Source: Sinonovacula constricta | Lineage: Eukaryota; Mollusca; Bivalvia; Cardiida; Solecurtidae | Reading direction: 5' to 3' | Length of the DNA: 64,000 bases | NCBI GenBank assembly: GCA_007844125.1 | Contig: CM017558.1 | Location: 43,378,376 to 43,442,375 of the forward strand | In this document: piece by piece, positions 35,601 through 50,600 of the stretch | Numbering within the stretch: position 1 is the stretch's first letter | Layout of the letters: each line of letters opens with the position of its first letter | Made by a program: the position numbers and the translations under genes | The notes under the pieces: generated by a model | The model's input: the letters and a program-made list of their open reading frames with translations, nothing else | Databases searched by the model: none | Told to the model about the DNA's origin: nothing

Positions 35601-38600
35601 GTCTTCAGCTGCTTAGCACAACTAAATCAGTTCAATGTAGTTTAGTTTAGATTAAAATCTGCTAGCTCATCATGAGAGCTTTCTGTTCAGGCTTTATATC
35701 ATATGCATGTAAATCCTTACAAATATGTTTAATTACCCATTAAATAAACTGTCAGCTCATAATAAAGAATTTAAAAGTGGTTGTGTGGATTTAACATGGT
35801 GGGCGTTCACAAATATTTCAACCAGGACAACCACTCCCTGTGTTGTGTTATGACAGCTGTTACAATGTCCTGCAGGTATTCATAACTCTTAGCTTGCTAA
35901 ACAAGTGTTTTAGCATAGGCAAATAGTGTGGATTCAGATCAGTCAATATTCTGCTGAGAGCTGTCTGATCAGGATCTGCACTATCCCTTGCTGAGAGCTG
36001 TCTGATCAGGATCTGCACTATCCCCTGCTGAGAGCTGTCTGATCAGGATCTGCACTATCCCCTGCTGAGAGCTGTCTGATCAGGATCTGCACTATCCCCT
36101 GCTGAGAGCTGTCTGATCAGGATCTGCACTATCCCCTGCTGAGAGCTGTCTGATCAGGATCTGCACTATCCCCTGCTGAGAGCTGTCTGATCAGGATCTG
36201 CACTATCCCCTGCTGAGAGCTGTATGATTAGGATCTACACTATCCCCTGCTGAGAGCTGTCTGATCAGGATCTACACTATCTCCTGCTGAGAGCTGTCTG
36301 ATCAGGATCTGCACTATCCCCTGCTGAAAGCTGTCTGATCAGGATCTGCACTATCCTCTGCTGAGATCTGCCTGATCAGGATCTACACTATCCCCTGCTG
36401 AGAGCTGTCTGATCAGGATCTACACTATCCCCTGCTGAGAGCTGTCTGATCAGGATCTACACTATCCCCTGCTGAGAGCTGTCTGATCAGGATCTGCACT
36501 ATCCCCTGCTGAGAGCTGTCTGATCAGGATCTGCACTATCCCCTGCTGAGAGCTGTCTGATCAGGATCTGCACTATCCCCTGCTGAGAGCTGTCTGATTA
36601 GGATCTACACTATCCCCTGCTGAGAGCTGTCTGATCAGGATCTACACTATCTCCTGCTGAGAGCTGTCTGATCAGGATCTGCACTATCCCCTGCTGAGAG
36701 CTGTCTGATCAGGATCTGCACTATCCTCTGCTGAGATCTGCCTGATCAGGATCTACACTATCCCCTGCTGAGAGCTGTCTGATCAGGATCTACACTATCC
36801 CCTGCTGAGAGCTGTCTGATCAGGATCTGCACTATCCCCTGCTGAGAGCTGTCTGATCAGGATCTGCACTATCCCTTGCTGAGAGCTGTCTGATCAGGAT
36901 CTGCACTATCCCCTGCTGAGAGCTGTCTGATCAGGATCTGCACTATCCCCTGCTGAGAGCTGTCTGATCAGGATCTGCACTATCCCCTGCTGAGAGCTGT
37001 CTGATCAGGATCTGCACTATCCCCTGCTGAGAGCTGTCTGATCAGGATCTGCACTATCCCCTGCTGAGAGCTGTCTGATCAGGATCTGCACTATCCCCTG
37101 CTGAGAGCTGTCTGATCAGGATCTGCACTATCCCCTGCTGAGAGCTGTCTAATAACTATTTTCTGCTGAGTCTCCAGCAGTATGACCCTGTCATAAAGAT
37201 TTTGGCCAATAGATAAGAATTTACAATGGGTTACAATGCAGTAGGCTAAGAAGTGGGAGAAGTCTCGAGTTCCATCCGGGTATTTAATGACCTCATCCTT
37301 ACATATATACTTAAGTATAGCGACAGTCAATAAGGCACCTAAAATGAAATAGACCTATTTGTAAACACCTCTTAGATCTATTTGTAAACACTGTTTAGAT
37401 TTTTTTGTAAACACCTCTTTTGTCATTTAAACATTACAGTATAGATAAAAAAGGTGGAAAGAATAGTTCTTAATCATGATATTGTACAGACAATGTATTC
37501 CTGCACAACCTTCTGCACCAAGATAGTGTAAGAGCATGATATTTATTAATATGTGATTGATTAAGGTCTCATTCAGAAAATTCTGGTTAGAAGTTGTGAC
37601 TTCCCAGTACTATAGTGGATATTGTTGTTGGTGATATTGTTATTGGTTCTCTTTGTGTCCTTTTCACTCGGGTGACAAAGCTATGACATAGCCCCATTGA
37701 GAGGTAGGTCTGTCAATGTGTATGAGACCTTGTTTGAATGGAATGTGTGGCCAATGAGGAGCAGGCTCAGTTGACATAGGTTTTATGTTCCTTGTTTGGG
37801 TGAGACATTTGTTAACAGCTTTAAACAGTTTAGTGGGATTGTCAGGTCTCTTCAGAAAAAAAGTTCTACTGGTTAAGAAATGTTTATTTTAAAGTGTGGT
37901 TTAAGATTATGTACAATAGTGTTATAGATCATGTCAAACACTTGAGAGTTACAGTTTAAGATGTCTGCTTTCATATGTAAAATAAGAAGACTGAACATAC
38001 TTAGATATTGTATTCACTACCTTCAATACAATCACATAATACTAATCTGTTCTGATCTTACAACAAGTTAATTTTAATTTTTTTTACTAATCCAGGACTT
38101 CAGAATGCAAGAAATTAACTGTGTGCCCAGTATTACAATGTAGCCATGTAACCCCCAGCACCTCATTGAGTTACAGACATGTAACCCCCAGCATCTCACT
38201 GAGTAAGACATGTAACCACAAGCACCTCACTGAGTCACAGACATGTAACCCCCCAGCACCTCACTGAGTCATAGACATGTTACCCCCAGCACCTCACTGA
38301 GTTACAGACATGTAACCCCCAGGTCCACACTAAGTTACAGACATGTTACCCCCAGGTCCACACTAAGTTACAGACATGTAAGCCTCAGGTCCTCACTGAG
38401 TTACAGACATGTTACCCCCAGCACCTCACTGAGTTACAGACATGTAACCCCCAGGTCCTCACTAAGTTACAGACATGTTACCCCCAGCACCTCACTGAGT
38501 TACAGACATGTAACCCAAAGGTCCTCACTAAGTCACAGACATGTTACCCCTAGCACCTCACTGAGTTACAGACATGTAACCCCCAGCACCTCACTGAGTT

Positions 38601-41600
38601 ACAGACATGTAACCCAAAGAACCTCACTAAGTCACAGACATGTTACCCCTAGCACCTCACTGAGTTACAGACATCTAACCCCCAGGTCCACACTAAGTTA
38701 CAGATATGTAACCCCCATGTCCTCACTAAGTTACAGACATGTAACCCCCAACACCTCACTTATAGGCATTTAACTCCCCAGCTCCTACCTAAGATACAGA
38801 CATGTAAAACCTTGGGTCCTCATTGTAATCAGGTTCCAGTCCTTGTCTCGATGAGAAATGTGGGAAATTATTCTAATTGACTTATAGTTGTAGGGGGTTC
38901 TACCCAGACAATGGTCAAATATTTTCCTCCATCAACAGCAGCTGGACATCACCACTATGACTATAATTATGTCAGTTACTTTAAAAGAACAACCAATATT
39001 CAGAATGCATTTGTTACTTAATGCCATGAAGTACAAATGGCTTTGACTAGAAAGTATGTCAGGAGGGAGTTGTAAGTATGTTATCAAGCAGTTTCACTCG
39101 TGCACACTTGAGATTCTGTTAGATTATTATCTTCCTTTGTAGAATCCCAACAGACCCACATGGCCCTTAGATGAACATCTTCTTAAAGCCTGTAAAGTGT
39201 TTCCACTTTTCTGAAATGGTTTTAAACACTTAGGAATAGGGTGAGCGTCGGGTCACGTCTTGCCAAGTTTGAGTCTGTTACACACTTGAAGAGTCTTTGT
39301 CTGAGTCACAGAAACTTCCTTAAACAGCCAGGCTGCTGAAGGTTGTTCTTGTTTCTTCAGCTGTAAACAGCATCTTTGGCAAGACAAACTTCATTTAGTA
39401 AAAACAAACTTCTTTCGGTAAAACAGACTTCTGTTGGTGAAACAAACTTCTTTTGGTAAGACAAACTTCTGCTAGTGAAACAAGCTTTCTTTGGTAAAAC
39501 AAACTTCAGTTAGTGAAACAAGCTTCCTTTGGTTGAAACAAACTTCTTTAATTGATAAAAGTTAAAAATTGATTTAAAGTTTAAGCTTGCTTTAGTGATA
39601 CAAGCTTTTTATGTTCTGAAATTGTTATCAACTTCATGTGTTGGTAACAAAGCATCATCATCATCATAATTGAACCAGTGTTGGTGATACAACTTGAGGG
39701 TGGTGCTTAAGGTGGTGATGGTGGTATAATCTGCTGTTGTTGGTATAAGTAACAATTGTTGGAACTGTTATACATAAGTATCAGGGATGCCTTTAGAACC
39801 TTTGCCCTGATACTGAGGGACTCTAGTTTTGATAACGTGACCCATAAAATAACTGTTTTATCACCAAATGCAATTAAATAATATTAGATCTACTCTCATA
39901 TATATTACAAAACAAAATAACTTCTTAAATTCTATAAGTATAATGTATTTTTCTCTGATTTGTCCTGGAAATGGCTTGACATGTTTTATTTTTAACTGTC
40001 AAATAAAGACAAGATATTGTTTACAAGTGAATCTTTTAAGACGCTTGATTTTCTAAAAACCACAATTGCACATTGAACTGAAGGGCTTCCCGCTGGGAAC
40101 TGTCTATAAACAGAATCCATCCTATCTACTGTCATGTTTGTATCGATACATCAAGTGGTGAACTGATAGCCAAGAATTTTGGTGTCTGAATATTGCTTTT
40201 AGCATGTTTAGGACAAGTGTTTACACCATCATACTTATTCTAGGCTCTTGCTCATTTATGTATGAAGTCAATAAATCATTTTGGCAGAACATAAGTTTAA
40301 TGATAAGGTTTGTTCATTTTGACCTCCTGTACCTGACACTCTACCAATTGACTAATAATCAAGATTATGTTAAAATTATAAATAAAGTGTCACAGATGGT
40401 GATAGGTTGGGTAATTAAGATTATGGTGGGGATAGTAGTTACAGTGAATATAATGATCGTAGAGATAGAATATTGTAAAAAATGTTCTGCATGTCAAATC
40501 ATTGCAGTGAAACCATTATGATCATCATATTGATGACCACCTTATGTTGGTAGTGAAAGTTTCCTTACCAATGTCTGATGGATCCCAGACAAGCTGGAAA
40601 AACTCCTGGCAAACCCACTCTAACAGATAGATAAGTTAGATAAGTTAATATGTTGGTATTAATCGTTATGGCCATGAGCACAATGGACACCACTACTGTA
40701 TAGACTGTTATAGCATTATGGCCATGAGCACAATGGACACCACTACTGTATAGACTGTTATAGCGTTATGGCCATGAACACAATGGACATCACTACTGTA
40801 TAGACTGTTATAGCATTGTGGCCATGAGCACAATGGACATCACTACTGTATAGACTGTTATAGCTTTATGGCCATGATCACTGTATAGCGTTATGGCCAT
40901 GAACACAATGGACACCACTACTGTATAGTCTGTTATAGCATTGTGGCCATGAACACAATGGACACCACTACTGTATAGACTGTTATAGTGTTATGGCCAT
41001 GAGCACAATGGACACCACTACTGTATAGACTGTTATAGTGTTATGGCCATGAGCACAAAGGACACCACTACTCTATAGACTGTTATAGTGTTATGGCCAT
41101 GAGCACAATGGACACCACTACTGTATAGACTGTTATAGCATTATGGCCATGAACACAATGGACACCACTACTGTATAGACTGTTATAGCATTATGGCCAT
41201 GAACACAATGGACACCACTACTGTATAGACTGTTATAGCATTATGGCCATGAACACAATGGACATCACTACTGTATAGACTGTTATAGCATTATGGCCAT
41301 GAGCACAATGGACACCACTACTGTATAGACTGTTATAGCATTATGGCCATGAGCACAATGGACACCACTACTGTATAGACTGTTATAGCATAATGGCCAT
41401 GAGCACAATGGACATCACTACTGTAAAGACTGTTATAGCATTATGGCCATGAGCACAATGGTCATCACTACTGTATAGACTGTTATAGCATTGTGGCCAT
41501 GAGCACAATGGACATCACTACTGTATAGACTGTTATAGCATTATGGCCATGAGCACAATGGACATCACTACTGTATAGACTGTTATAGCATTATGGCCAT

Positions 41601-44600
41601 GAGCACAATGGACACCACTACTGTATAGACTGTTATAGCATTATGGCCATGAACACAATGGACATCACTACTGTATAGACTGTTATAGCATTATGGCCAT
41701 GAGCACAATGGACATCACTACTGTATAGACTGTTATAGCATTATGGCCATGAGCACAATGGACACCACTACTGTATAGACTGTTATAGCATTATGGCCAT
41801 GAGCACAAAGGACACCACTACTGTATAGACTGTTATAGCATTATGGCCATGAACACAATGGACACCACTACTGTATAGACTGTTATAGCATTGTGGCCAT
41901 GAACACAATGGACACCACTACTGTATAGACTGTTATAGCGTTATGGCCATGAACACAATGAACACCACTACTGTATAGACTGTTATAGCGGTAATGATAA
42001 TGATTAGGACAATAGTGGAAGGGAAGTTTGCAGTTTAAGAAAGTGATTCTGAGAACACTCATGATTATGGTCATAGCTATAATGGAAAAGATAGTAACCA
42101 ATGTACAGTATAAGGTAATGAATTTGATCATTTAAATAATAACAATGAAGATGATTCTACTGGGAGTGATATTTATAATGATGGTGTCATTGATGGTAAC
42201 AACAATTGTGGTTGTGTTAGAATAACAATTAACAAGGATGTCAATGGTCACGTTTTATTAGGTTGTGCTAGTGCATGATGTGATGATGTTGGTTGTAGTA
42301 ATAGGGATGTTGGTTGTAGTACTGGGGATGTTGGTTGTAGTACTGGGGATGTTGGTTGTAGCACTGGGGATGTTGGTTGTAGTACTGGGGATGTTGGTTG
42401 TAGCACTGGGGATGTTGATTGTAGTACTGGGGATGTTGGTTGTAGTACTGGGGATGTTGGTTGTGTAATGGGGATGTTGGTTGTAGGAATAGGGATGTTG
42501 GTTGTAGTACTGGGGATGTTGGTTGTAGTACTGGGTATGTTGGTTGTAGTAATAGGGATGTTGGTTGTTGTACTGGGGATGTTGGTTGTAACACTGGGGA
42601 TGTTGGTTGTAGTAATAGGGATGTTGGTTGTAGTACTGGGGATGTTGGTTGTAGTACTGGGTATGTTGGTTGTAGTAATAGGGATGTTGGTTGTTGTACT
42701 GGGGATGTTGGTTGTAGTACTGGGGATGTTGGTTGTAGTACTGGGTATGTTGGTTGTAGTAATAGGGATGTTGGTTGTTGCACTGGGGATGTTGGTTGTA
42801 GCACTGGTGATGTTGATTGTAGAACTGGGGATGTTGGTTGTAGTACTGGGGATGTTGGTTGTGTAATGGGGATGTTGGTTGTAGGAATAGGGATGTTGGT
42901 TGTAGTACTGGGGATGTTGGTTGTAGTACTGGAGATGTTGGTTGTAGTACTGGGTATGTTGGTTGTAGTAATAGGGATGTTGGTTGTTGTACTGGGGATG
43001 TTGGTTGTAGCACTGGGGATGTTGGTTGTAGTACTTGGGATGTTGGTTGTAGGAATAGGGATGTTGGTTGTAGTACTGGGGATTTTGATTGTATTACTGG
43101 GGATGTTGGCTGTAGTACTAGGGATGTTGGTTGTAGTAATGGTGATGTTGCTTGTAAACACTGTGATCTTAGTAATGGTAATGTTAAGTAATATATATAA
43201 TACAATAAATGTTATTGTTTTGGTGGCTGCAAATAGTGATGTGATTTTCTGATGCCCATTACAAACACTTATAATGGCCATGGTGTCTGTATTCTCTTTT
43301 TAAAATGCAGTCCAGTTGGTGTTTTTTTCTAAATCTACTCTAATTTATGTTGAAAGCAGCTGACGATTCATTACCTTGTGTCACGTGTCTATCAACAATC
43401 TTTAATTGACATCTCCTCTGAAACTACAGGGCCAAATTCAAGCAAACTTTCTTGGTATTTTCAGCAGTCTGGGGATACAAAGTTGTTCAAAGAATTTTGA
43501 TCTGTCAAGAAAAAATAGTCGCCAGGGACATGGCCATTTCCATATATATGTATGTTTATAGGAAAGCTACGAATATCTTCTTATTAGAAACTACGAGTGC
43601 TATAGCATTGATGTTTGGTAGTTATGTTTCTTGGATGGTCCTGTATCAAGATTGTATAAAGAATTTTGATCTGTCAAAATACATGGTCACCATGACGTGA
43701 CCCTTTTCCATATATGGCTTTATGCGAAAACTGAGAAAAATCTCTTGTCAGAAACTACAAGAGCTTAAGCTTTGATATTTGGTAGACATGTTCTTTGGCA
43801 AGCCCTGTATCAAGAGTGTTAAAAAAAAGTCATAAAACACGATTGCCTAGGGCATGGCCATTTTCCATAAAACTGTATGGGAAAACGAAGAAACTCTTCT
43901 TGTCAGAAACTACAAGTGATAAAGTCTTGATATTTGGTAGACATGTTCCTTGGATTGTCCTGTATCAAGATTGTTTAAAGGAATTTTAATCCATCAAATA
44001 CATAGCTACCAGAGGCTTGGCCATTTTCCATATATACCTATGTAGGTTATATTGCAAATTCTTCTTGTCAGAAATCACAAGAGTTAGAGTTTTAATATTT
44101 AGTATACACCTTTCTTGTCTGACCTTTCGCCAAGATTGTTCTGAGAATGGACCGCCAGGTCCATTATATGGCTTATTTTCTAAATGTCTTTGGAACTCAG
44201 GTGAGCGACATAGTTCATCATGGCTCTCTTGTTTATGTATTTATTTTGTCTGGTTTATATTTAATAAACCTGTCATAAGCGGTCAGACATATACTGGCCC
44301 CAAAAGAAGACTTAATAAAATTTGATACAAGCCTTGGAAACTTTGTGTCAGTGCATTTTGGTGATTGTTGATAGTTATGGGTGAGACTTTGCAAATAACC
44401 CATAACATGGAGGACAATTTATTAGATAATAGATATATTATCAATAAAACAGCATTCTTTTTATTGTAAACATCTATTTTTTAATGTTGTAATAGTGTTC
44501 AAATACCCAATAGGAGTATAAAATTTAATATACTTTGGTTTATCTCTTCAATAAATTATCATGCTACCTCATCCCAATTATGTAAGGTGGTATTAATTGT

Positions 44601-47600
44601 AAGGGTACCTGAACTACATGAACTATAAGTGGACCATAATATGTGAAAAAAAGCTGCTTCCCTACATTGTGGAAAATAACACCCGGAATATAATATGTAA
44701 ACTAGATGAAAATTGTGATTTTGTATGCAATTTATTAAAAAAAATTTTTTCATAATGTGCCAGATATGTTGGGGTTAGGGAGAGGGATCTGGCTACATGT
44801 AGCCTAAAATGTGTTGTTTTATTTCAGATTGTATCCAATATGTGTTGTTGTTATTTTTTTTACAGAATGTAGCCCTATTTACATTTATGTTGATTTATTT
44901 CAGATTGCAATCCAGAAAGTTTGCAGGCAAACTTTCCATGGCTGTACTATCAGACAGCTAACTTTCCTGGCCTGGCAGGTGCCTTTAACAAGGACACAGG
45001 CTATGACTGGTATTCATTGCAGAAGCAATTCATGTATGTCAATCTCACATTCAAGCCACCATCCAGTTGTGAGTACTAGAATTTGTGTTCTGTTATATAT
45101 TTGCCTGTTATTTAATCTTCAATCCATTCATTGATAGAAATCAGATAAGTCCTGTTATTTAATCTTCAGTCCCTTCAATACCAGAGATCAGGCAAGTCTT
45201 GTTATTTAATCTCCAATCCATTCATTGATAGAAATCAGACAAGTCCTGTTATTTAATCTTCAGTCCCTTCAATAACAGAGATCAGGCAAGTCCTGTTATT
45301 TAATCTTCAGTCCCTTCAATAACAGAGATCAGGCAAGTCTTGTTATTTAATCTTCAATTCTTTCATTGATAGAAATCAGACAAGTCCTGTTATTTAATCT
45401 TCAGTCCCTTCAATACCAGAGATCAGACAAGTCCTGTTATTTAATCTTCAGTCCCTTCAATACCAGAGATCAGGCAAGTCTTGTTATTTAATCTTCAGTC
45501 CCTTCAATACCAGAAATCAGACAAGTCCTGTTATTTAATCTTCAATTCTCTTATTGATAGAAATCAGACAAGTCCTGTTATTTAATCTTCAATCCCTTCG
45601 ATAACAGAGATCAGGCAAGTCCTGTTATTTAATCTTCAGTCCCTTCAATACCAGAGATCAGGCAAGTCTTGTTATTTAATCTCCAATCCTTTCATTGGTA
45701 GAAATCAGACAAGTCCTGTTATTTAATCTTCAGTCCCTTCAATAACAGAGATCAGGCAAGTCCTGTTATTTAATCTTCAGTCCCTTCAATACCAGAGATC
45801 AGGCAAGTCTTGTTATTTAATCTTCAGTCCCTTCAATACCAGAGATCAGGCAAGTCCTGTTATTTAATCTTCAGTCCCTTCAATACCAGAGATCCGGCAA
45901 GTCCTGTTATTTAATCTTCAGTCCCTTCAATACCAGAGATCAGGCAAGTCCTGTTATTTAATCTTCAATCCCTTCAATACCAGAGATCCGGCAAGTCCTG
46001 TTATTTAATCTTCAGTCCCTTCAAAAACAGAAATCAGACAAGTCCTGTTATTTAATCTTCAGTCCCTTCAATACCAGAAATCAGACAAGTCCTGTTATTT
46101 AATCTTCAGTCCCTTCAATAACAGAAATCAGACAAGTCCTGTTATTTAATCTTCAGTCACTTTAATACCAGAGATCAGACAAGTCCTGTTATTTAATCTC
46201 CAATCCTTTCATTGGTAGAAATCAGACAAGTCCTGTTATTTAATCTTCAGTCACTTCAATACCAGAGATCAGGCAAGTCCTGTTATTTAATCTTCAGTCC
46301 CTTCAATACCAGAGATCAGGCAAGTCTTGTTATTTAATCTTCAGTCCCTTCAATACCAGAGATCAGGCAAGTCTTGTTATTTAATCTTCAGTCCCTTCAA
46401 TACCAGAAATCAGACAAGTCCTGTTATTTAATCTTCAGTCCCTTCAATACCAGAAATCAGACAAGTCCTGTTATTTAATCTTCAGTCCCTTCAATACCAG
46501 AGATCAGGCAAGTCTTGTTATTTAAACTCCAATTCCTTCATTGAGACAACTTGTTTATAACATAATACCTCAAACAAGCACTTTCATTCCCAAATACCTC
46601 AAACAAGCACTTTCATTCCCAGCTGTCATCTATGAAATCTTGCCACTGCCAATAAAGATTAGTGTGAATAAATCTCAGGAGTTTATAATCACATAAGTTC
46701 AGAAGTATGAGCGACAAATAGTGGAGATTCTGTTTACACAGCTCCCATCATGTGCATGTTAATCTTGATGTACACTATTTGCCTTTTAGTACAACAGTAT
46801 ATCTATTTAAAAAGCTAAGAGTTAACTTTCTAAAAAACAGGGTTTTCAACCATGAACAGAAAATGAGTTAATGTAGCTATCAATAATCTATATTCTTATT
46901 CTTATATTATTTTCTTCACAGCCGCTAAGAATGATGTCAAGGGTTTTGAGCTGACGCAGACGACAACTAGTAGCGCAAAACCTACATGTTATATCTTTGA
47001 CATGGGTAATGCAACCTGGAACCCAGATTCATTTGATGAGTATGAAGTACGTGAAAAACTACTGAACTAATAAGGCATGAATAAGCAGGTTAAACCTTAA
47101 CTGTTTATAGATGATTCTTATGGACATTTTCATTAGTGCTCACCTGATGTGTTAGAGTCACCAAGTCATAACTCCTCAGGCCTTTACCATGTGGCTTCCA
47201 GTCCATGTTGAAATAAAAAAAAATATGTGGGGATATTTTTACAGCTGAACTGCAGTGCAGTTCTACCCACACATAGGTCCGGGTCTTCTTCCATTGATGA
47301 TGAGCTAGACATGCCAATATGACCAAAATGGTGTAAATGCTATCTAACCAAAATACAATAATAATTCCTCTAGACAACATACTTTTGATAGAGCCAGAAG
47401 TCAGAAAGAAACTTCCTGGATCACTTTGCAGTAAATAGTCTTGCTCAAAGACATATGTGTTACGGTCACTGAAAGCATTAGAACTCTGGACCCTCCGATT
47501 CTGAATCCCAGATACTAAACTGCAGACTATGGACACTCAAAAGTGGTGTAGATGGATGTTACATGTGAGTGGGTGTGTTATATGTAGGTGTGTGTTATAT

Positions 47601-50600
47601 GTGGTTGGCTTTGTTACATGTGGGTGTGTTATGTTTGGATGGGTGTGTTACATGAGGATGTGTGTGTTATATGTAGATGGCATGTTATGTATGGGTGTGT
47701 TATATGTGTATGGGTGTGTTATGTTTTGATGGGTGTGTTACATATGGATAGGTGTGTTATATGGAGATGGGCATGTTATGTATGGGTGTGTTATATGTGA
47801 ATGGGTGTGTTACATGTAGATGGGTGTGTTACATGTGGATAGGTGTGTTGTATGTAGATGGGCATGTTATGTATGGGTGTGTTATATGTGGATGGGTGGG
47901 TTGCATGTGGATGGGTGTGTTATGTATGGGTGTGTTATATGTGTATGGGTGTGTTACATGTGGCTGGGTGTGTTGTATGTAGATGGGCATGTTATGTATG
48001 GGTGTGTTATATGTGGATGGGTGTGTTACATGTGGATGGGTGTGTTGTATGTAGATGGGCATGTTATGTATGGGTGTGTTATATGTGGATGGGTGGGTTG
48101 CATGTGGATGGGTGTGTTATATGTAGATGGGCATGTTTTGTATGGGTGTGTTATATGTGGGTGGGTGGGTTGCATGTGGATGGGTGTGTTATATGTGGAT
48201 GGGCATGTTATGTATGGGTGTGTTATATGTGGGTGGGTGGGTGGGTTGCATGTGGATGGGTGTGTTATATATAGATGGGCATGTTATGTATGGGTGTGTT
48301 ATATGTGGGTGGGTGGGTTGCATGTGGATGGTTGTGTTATATGTGGATGGGCATGTTATGTATGGGTGTGTTATATATTTGTGGGTGGGTTGCATGTGGA
48401 TGGGTGTGTTATATGTGGATGGGTATGTTATATGTGGGTGGGTGGGTTGCATGTGGATGGGTGTGTTATATGTGGATGGGCATGTTATGTATGGGTGTGT
48501 TATATGTAGATGGGTGTGTTACATATGGTTGGGTGTGTTACATGTAGATGGGCTTGTTATATGTGGGTGGGTGGGTTGCATGTGGATGGGTGTGTTATAT
48601 GTAGATGGGCATGTTATGTATGGGTGTATTATATGTGGATGGGTGTGTTATATGTGGATGGGCATGTTATGTATGGGTGTGTTATGTTTGGATGGGTGTG
48701 TTACATATGGATAGGTGTGTTATATGTAGATGGGCATGTTATGTATGGGTGTGTTATATGTAGATGGGCATGTTATGTATGGGTGTGTTATATGTAGATG
48801 GGCATGTTATGTATGGGTGTGTTATATGTAGATGGTTGTGTTACATGTGGATGGGTGTGTTACATGTGGGTGTGTTATATATGGATGGGTGTGTTACATG
48901 TGGATGGGTGTGTTATATGTGGATGGGTGTGTTACATGTAGATGGGTGTGTTATATGTAGATGGGCATGTTATGTATGGGTATGTTATGTTTGGATGGGT
49001 GTGTTACATGTGGATGGGTGTGTTATATGTGGGTGGGCATGTTATGTATGGGTGTGTTATGTTTGGATGGTGGTGTTACATGTGGATAGGTGTGTTATAT
49101 GTAGATGGGCATGTTATGTATGGGTGTGTTATATGTAGATGGACATGTTATGTATGAGTGTGTTATATGTAGATGGTTGTGTTATATGTAGATGGGCATG
49201 TTATGTATGGGTATGTTATGTTTGGATGGGTGTGTTACATGTGGATGGGTGTGTTATATGTGGGTGGGCATGTTATGTATGGGTGTGTTATGTTTGAAAG
49301 GTGGTGTTACATGTGGATGGGTGTGTTACATGTGGGTGTGTTATATGTGGATGGGAGTGTTGTATGTGGATAGGTGTGTCATATGTGGAAAGGAGTGTTG
49401 TATGTGGATGGATGTGTTGTATGTGGATGGATGTGTTATATGTGGATGGATGTGTTATATGTGGATGGGAGTGTTGTATGTAGGTGTGTTATATGTAGAT
49501 GGTTGGGTTATATTTGGACTGGTGGGTTATATATGATTGTGGGTTATACATGATGGTGGCGTTATATGTGAGGGTGTGTTATATGTGCTGAGAGGGTTAA
49601 ATGTGGATAGCTGGTAATATGTAGATCAGTTGGCTATATATGGATGTATGTGTTTTATATGATGGGTGGGTTACTTCAAGAATGGAACATGACTTTGTCA
49701 TTATACAAGAGAGTTGCTAGCTGGCTCATGTGAAGTCCATAGCACAAGGACTTTAACTCTAGCTTATTCAGTTTTTAATTATAATTGTTCCTTTTTTATC
49801 CAAAATTTAAACTTGTTGCACTGTGCTATCGCACAGCTTAAGAATGATAACTACCGTCTATGTATGTTTATGATTATCCCCCCTTTCAATGGAAAAGCCT
49901 GCGTTAGTGCCATCTTTCAGTCCACTCTACTGTAAAATCACATGTATAATGATACATGTAACTGTGGGACCATTAAATAGACAGTAATATAAAGCAAAGC
50001 TGGTTGGAGCACTGATAATTGACCTGTTGGTAAAATAACAGCCCTTAGGGCCTTGAGCCTGAAGGATTTTATTTAGGCTAAGACCAATAATCAATGTTCG
50101 ACCCAGCTCGACCATATATTATCATTTATAAAACATATTGTGTAAGTTGGAAGCTACTTTGGTATCTGAAAAGAATACTTTATATAAACTGTTTCTAATC
50201 TGGCTGAATTTAATTAAAACAATGATTGGGGGATAAAATGACGATTAGGATTTTAACAGCATTTTCTGTCAACCAATTTGCTAAATTATTACATCATGTT
50301 TAGCCATTGATGTCACATGCTTGTGTTCACTGGGCTAATCATTGATAATTGGCCCAGAAAACTGACCAGGAAGAATATATCCATACTTTTGTGGCCATAT
50401 CAAACTGAAAACATGTCCATTTTATAAATGTTAACAATATTTATTAAATTTTCTATAAAAATGAGGATGATGTAACCTTAAACACTGATTGCTTAATTTA
50501 TTGTTGACATGCAAAGTAAACTGTTAAACTTATTCCATAAAAACATAGTTCTTGAACTCAAAGTTTTAGGTTTGGCTGTGTTTACTATTTCAGCTCGTGT

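Noticed and set aside
37091..37330. 79-codon open frame and faint tRNA-like motif
   Set aside because: The frame begins inside minisatellite H and the B-box match (gagttccatcc) stands alone without an A box or stem pairing.
42258..43281. Proline/threonine-rich proteins of 315-337 codons on the minus strand
   Set aside because: The 21-bp minisatellite is stop-free in several frames; no signal of real coding outside the repeat.
47529..49536. Membrane-protein-like open frames rich in Cys, Tyr, Trp and Val
   Set aside because: Generated by the 19/15-bp minisatellite and lie inside an intron of the receptor gene.
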